Shown here piece after piece: positions 60,475-64,000 of a DNA stretch of 64,000 nt. A program made the translations under genes and the position numbers. Position 1 is the first letter of the stretch, and the number at the start of each line of letters is the position of its first letter. The DNA is from Prevotella sp. P6B1 (lineage in GTDB: Bacteria > Bacteroidota > Bacteroidia > Bacteroidales > Bacteroidaceae): NCBI RefSeq assembly GCF_000702825.1, contig NZ_JNKF01000013.1:1-64000 (forward strand). The letters run 5' to 3'. The notes beneath the pieces were generated by a model that saw nothing but the letters and a program-made list of their open reading frames with translations, ran no database searches and was not told the origin of the DNA.

Positions 60475-63309
60475 ATGAAAAGAGAAGACGATAAGATAAA
60501 CGTGTACGGCGCACGCGTACACAACCTGAAGAATATTGATGTAGAGATTCCCCGCAACTCCCTGACCGTGATTACCGGTCTGAGTGGTAGCGGCAAGTCA
60601 TCGTTGGCGTTCGACACAATCTTTGCCGAAGGCCAGCGCCGTTATATCGAGACGTTCTCCGCTTATGCACGAAATTTTCTCGGAGGTATGGAACGCCCCG
60701 ATGTTGATAAAATTACTGGTCTGTCACCGGTTATCAGCATCGAGCAGAAAACCACCAACAAGAACCCACGTTCTACAGTGGGAACCACTACCGAGATATA
60801 CGACTACCTACGCCTGCTCTTTGCGCGTGCAGGTCGTGCTTACAGCTTTGCCACTGGCGAAGAGATGGTGCGCTATACAGAAGAGCATGTGCTCGACATG
60901 ATCACCCACGATTATGCCGGTCATAAGATTTATATCCTGGCACCTGTTGTACGCAGTCGCAAGGGTCACTACCGTGAACTGTTCGAGAGCATGCGCCGCA
61001 AAGGCTACCTGCATATCCGTGTAGATGGCGAATTGAAAGAGATTACCCAAGGCATGAAGGTGGACCGTTACAAGAATCACGACATCGAAGTTGTGATTGA
61101 CCGCATGAAAGTGGCTGAGACACCAGATATTGAACGCCTGCAGAAGACTATTTCACTCGCCATGAAACAAGGCGACGGGCTGATTATGATCCTCGATCAG
61201 GACACTGGCGAACTGAAGCATTTCTCTAAACGTCTGATGTGTCCCACGACAGGTATCAGCTATAGCGACCCTGCGCCCAACAACTTCTCATTCAATTCAC
61301 CTCAAGGCGCCTGTCCTCACTGTAAGGGCTTAGGTGTCATCAACGAGATCGACCTTGACAAGGTCATCCCCAACAAAAATGCCACTATCCGTGAAGGCGG
61401 TATCGTACCCTTAGGCAAATACAAGAATCAGATGATCTTCTGGCAGATTGAGGCCATCCTGAAGAAATACGAGTGCGACCTCAATACGCCTATCAACGAT
61501 ATCCCTGACGATGCCATGACAGAAGTGCTTTACGGCTCGCTCGAAGATGTGCGCATCAGCAAGGAACTCATACACACCACGAGCGACTACTTCGTATCGT
61601 TCGACGGCATCATCAAATACCTGCGTACGGTAATGGAGAGTGATGACTCGAGTGCCGGGCAGAAGTGGGCCGACCAGTTTCTGGCCGAATGCGCCTGCCC
61701 AGAATGCCATGGCCAGCGTCTGAACCGTGAGGCCCTCTCTTATACAGTGGGGGGACGTAACATTGCTGAATGGGCCACGATGGACCTGAAGGACCTGCGT
61801 CAATGGATTGATGAACTGGAAGGCAGTGACAAACTCACCTCCCAGGAGCACAAGATTGCCAAGGAAATCCTGAAGGAGATCAAAACCCGACTCGATTTCC
61901 TACTTGAGGTGGGGCTTGACTACCTGTCGCTCAACCGCCAGTCGGCTTCGCTCTCAGGCGGTGAGAGCCAGCGCATTCGTCTGGCTACCCAGATTGGTTC
62001 ACAACTCGTCAATGTGCTCTATATCCTCGACGAGCCCAGTATCGGTCTGCATCAGCGCGACAACGAACGACTCATCAGTTCACTCAAGGAACTACGCGAC
62101 ATCGGCAATACTGTAATCGTTGTTGAGCATGACGAGGATATGATGCGCAGTGCCGACTATGTGGTAGATATCGGTCCACGAGCTGGTCGCAAAGGCGGTG
62201 AAGTGGTATTCCAGGGCACACCTGCCGAACTGTTGAAGACCAACACGCTCACAGCACAGTATCTGAATGGCTCACTCACCATTCCCTGCGGCGAACGTCG
62301 TAAAGGTTCTGGCCAAAGCCTCGTACTGAAAGGCTGCACTGGCAATAACCTCAAGCATATTGATGCCGAGTTTCCTCTCGGCAAATTGATTGTAGTGACA
62401 GGCGTCAGTGGTTCCGGCAAATCAACACTCATCAACGAGACGCTGCAACCCATCCTGTCGCAGCACTTCTACCGCTCACTGAAGCGCCCCATGCCTTACG
62501 ACAGTATCGAGGGACTTGACTTGATTGACAAGGTGGTTAGTGTCGACCAAAGCCCTATTGGTCGCACGCCGCGTTCTAACCCCGCCACCTATACTGGCGT
62601 GTTCAGCGATATCCGTTCGTTGTTTGTAAACCTGCCCGAAGCCAAGATTCGTGGTTACAAACCCGGCCGCTTCTCATTCAATGTGAAAGGCGGTCGCTGT
62701 GAAACGTGTGGTGGCAACGGCTATAAAACCATCGAAATGAATTTCCTGCCCGACATCCAGGTTCCCTGCGAGGACTGTCATGGCAAACGCTATAACCGCG
62801 AGACACTCGAAGTGCGCTACAAAGGCAAGTCGATAGCCGACGTACTCGATATGACCATCAATCAGGCAGTAGAATTCTTCGAGAACGTGCCCGACATCCT
62901 GCGCAAGATCAAGAGTATACAGGATGTGGGCTTAGGCTATATCAAACTGGGCCAGCCCTCCACGACCCTTTCCGGTGGTGAAAGCCAGCGCATTAAATTA
63001 GCCACCGAGCTCTCTAAACGTGATACCGGCAAGACCATGTATATCCTCGATGAGCCCACCACAGGTCTGCATTTCGAGGATATCCGTATCCTGATGCAGG
63101 TACTGCAGCAGTTGGTTGATCGTGGCAATACCGTGATTATTATCGAACACAACCTCGACGTCATCAAACAGGCCGACTGGATTATCGATATCGGTCCAGA
63201 TGGTGGTCGTGGAGGTGGAGAGATACTCTGTGCAGGCACCCCTGAAGAGGTAGCAAATAATAAGCGGGGCTACACACCCCGCTTCATTAAACAAGCACTC
63301 AAAAAATAA
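60475..63309 (+). CDS. uvrA: UvrABC excinuclease subunit A
   Basis: 944 residues from the ATG at 60475 (a TTG one codon upstream is possible). Damage-recognition ATPase of nucleotide excision repair. Two ABC modules: Walker [11 protein letters not shown] near residue 35 and [10 protein letters not shown] in the second half; signatures [12 protein letters not shown] and [12 protein letters not shown]; zinc modules CPHCKGLG and [16 protein letters not shown] with [13 protein letters not shown] small GC hairpin (63262-63284) lies within the last codons. Probably co-transcribed with the small CTD gene. Confidence 0.97.
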   Translation: MKREDDKINVYGARVHNLKNIDVEIPRNSLTVITGLSGSGKSSLAFDTIFAEGQRRYIETFSAYARNFLGGMERPDVDKITGLSPVISIEQKTTNKNPRSTVGTTTEIYDYLRLLFARAGRAYSFATGEEMVRYTEEHVLDMITHDYAGHKIYILAPVVRSRKGHYRELFESMRRKGYLHIRVDGELKEITQGMKVDRYKNHDIEVVIDRMKVAETPDIERLQKTISLAMKQGDGLIMILDQDTGELKHFSKRLMCPTTGISYSDPAPNNFSFNSPQGACPHCKGLGVINEIDLDKVIPNKNATIREGGIVPLGKYKNQMIFWQIEAILKKYECDLNTPINDIPDDAMTEVLYGSLEDVRISKELIHTTSDYFVSFDGIIKYLRTVMESDDSSAGQKWADQFLAECACPECHGQRLNREALSYTVGGRNIAEWATMDLKDLRQWIDELEGSDKLTSQEHKIAKEILKEIKTRLDFLLEVGLDYLSLNRQSASLSGGESQRIRLATQIGSQLVNVLYILDEPSIGLHQRDNERLISSLKELRDIGNTVIVVEHDEDMMRSADYVVDIGPRAGRKGGEVVFQGTPAELLKTNTLTAQYLNGSLTIPCGERRKGSGQSLVLKGCTGNNLKHIDAEFPLGKLIVVTGVSGSGKSTLINETLQPILSQHFYRSLKRPMPYDSIEGLDLIDKVVSVDQSPIGRTPRSNPATYTGVFSDIRSLFVNLPEAKIRGYKPGRFSFNVKGGRCETCGGNGYKTIEMNFLPDIQVPCEDCHGKRYNRETLEVRYKGKSIADVLDMTINQAVEFFENVPDILRKIKSIQDVGLGYIKLGQPSTTLSGGESQRIKLATELSKRDTGKTMYILDEPTTGLHFEDIRILMQVLQQLVDRGNTVIIIEHNLDVIKQADWIIDIGPDGGRGGGEILCAGTPEEVANNKRGYTPRFIKQALKK

Positions 63310-63315
63310 GCGAAT

Positions 63316-64000
63316 TTAGTTCAACAGATTGCCCAGTCCGCCAAGGATATCCTTCTTGGCACGGCTGCGTACAGTGATCTTCTGCTGGTTTTCGAAAGCC
63401 GACTTGATGGCAGGACCACCACTCTTGGTAGAGCAGCGCGACATCGTGCCGCTTACCACTTCGATAACCTTGATCTCACCGATCTTGCGATCTACATTCT
63501 CGCCAGCAACCTGAATCTGTCCGAACACCTCGAAAATCTGTCCGTTCTCAACACCCATATTGCTACCGATGTTGATATAGCAGGTTTTCACACCCTTCTT
63601 GGCGTCAACCTCGTCGAGTGCTTTAACAGTAGCCTCAACCTTGAAGTTATTCTGCACGAAACGCTCCATACGACCTTTAGCGCCATTGGCTGCTGCCGTG
63701 ATAGCCTCAGTCTCCGAATCACCGGTACTGCTATTGGTATAAGTCTCCGAGATGGCTGTCACACCAGTCTCTGTATTAATCAGCGTGAGCGTATAGTTCA
63801 CATTACCCTCATAGTAATAAGTAGTCTTGCCACTAACGGTCGACGACTTGTGAGCACTGCTCACTGAATTCAGGATGCCTTCAACCAACCAGCCGATACC
63901 ATTATCACCCAGATATACCAACAGGTCGTTCTTCACTGTGGGCAGATCAGTCATCGTGCCAGCATCTACCACGTTAAGGCGGTTTGTACCAACCAGTCCC
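63316..64000 (-). CDS. CsgG-like protein, 3' part (runs off the window)
   Basis: At least 228 residues; the frame is open to the window edge, so the start is missing. The visible N-terminal part reads GLVGTNRLNVVDAG, a strand-turn pattern like the RFxVVD core of CsgG/HfaB domains, followed by NYTLTLINTETGVTAISETY. The C-terminal region has VKTCYINIGSNMGVENGQIF, EVFGQIQVAGENVDRKIGEI and CSTKSGGPAIKSAF, a layout seen in Bacteroidetes CsgG-like proteins. Envelope location is likely but no signal peptide can be seen. It ends 6 bp from convergent uvrA. Confidence 0.55.
   Translation of the reverse strand, partial: GLVGTNRLNVVDAGTMTDLPTVKNDLLVYLGDNGIGWLVEGILNSVSSAHKSSTVSGKTTYYYEGNVNYTLTLINTETGVTAISETYTNSSTGDSETEAITAAANGAKGRMERFVQNNFKVEATVKALDEVDAKKGVKTCYINIGSNMGVENGQIFEVFGQIQVAGENVDRKIGEIKVIEVVSGTMSRCSTKSGGPAIKSAFENQQKITVRSRAKKDILGGLGNLLN

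Noticed and set aside
63262..63284. GC hairpin near the end of uvrA as a terminator
   Set aside because: It lies within the coding sequence, 25 nt before the stop, with no T-run after it.

Overview
The window is a chromosomal segment of a Bacteroidales bacterium, most likely Prevotella or a close relative. The reasons are: transcription start signals matching the Bacteroidetes vegetative promoter (TTTG, about 20 bp, TAnnTTTG) in front of many genes; a BspA-type LRR_5 surface protein; type III glutamine synthetase (GlnN); stand-alone domains resembling type IX secretion sorting tails; and several Bacteroidetes-typical families (DUF3078, DUF1573, PorT-like barrels, Lipocalin_3-like lipoproteins, Stealth proteins). 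No tRNA, rRNA, CRISPR array or insertion sequence was seen. Assignments come from reading motifs and gene order only; no database search was run.

Layout. 1-4747 (minus): the 5' part of a very large LRR_5 surface protein. 5038-6553 (plus): a UbiA-family prenyltransferase and endonuclease III. 9675-6543 (minus): an envelope-stress-like operon (mini-protein with a sorting-tail-like domain, L,D-transpeptidase lipoprotein, ECF sigma factor, putative anti-sigma protein, Spy-like periplasmic protein). 12286-9763 (minus): mazG, a lipocalin-like lipoprotein and RNase Z, divergent from valS. 21217-15114 (minus): agmatine deiminase, N-carbamoylputrescine amidase, glnN and dsbD, divergent from a FetAB-like ABC exporter coupled to a nucleotidyltransferase-like gene.

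23.5-40.9 kb is a glycan assembly region: three membrane acyltransferases plus the fragment of a fourth, two nearly identical Stealth sugar-phosphate transferases flanking a GT2, three further GT2s, six GT4-like enzymes and a hexapeptide acetyltransferase. It is mosaic in base composition, carries duplications, and has no visible flippase, polymerase, exporter or nucleotide-sugar synthesis gene.

40.8-64 kb returns to housekeeping and envelope genes: two winged-helix-like small proteins, aspS, a DUF1573 protein, a DUF3078 outer-membrane protein, yidC, an S9 peptidase, an MFS-DUF1846-MFS cluster behind four phased palindromes, then a minus-strand cluster (LysM/ligand-binding fusion, PorT-like barrel, POT transporter, NhaC antiporter, EEP nuclease), a small gliding-type C-terminal-domain protein, uvrA and a partial CsgG-like gene.

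The most unusual signals are (i) the 22-bp-phased array of TTCCCA-N3-TGGGAA palindromes in front of the MFS-DUF1846-MFS genes, (ii) a dispersed heptameric repeat (AGTGAAT) that has entered coding sequence, supplying signal-peptide cores and part of a MazG linker, (iii) a near-symmetrical divergent promoter between two acyltransferase genes, (iv) a GT4 paralogue whose EX7E glutamates are replaced, and (v) an ABC ATPase without a recognisable signature motif.
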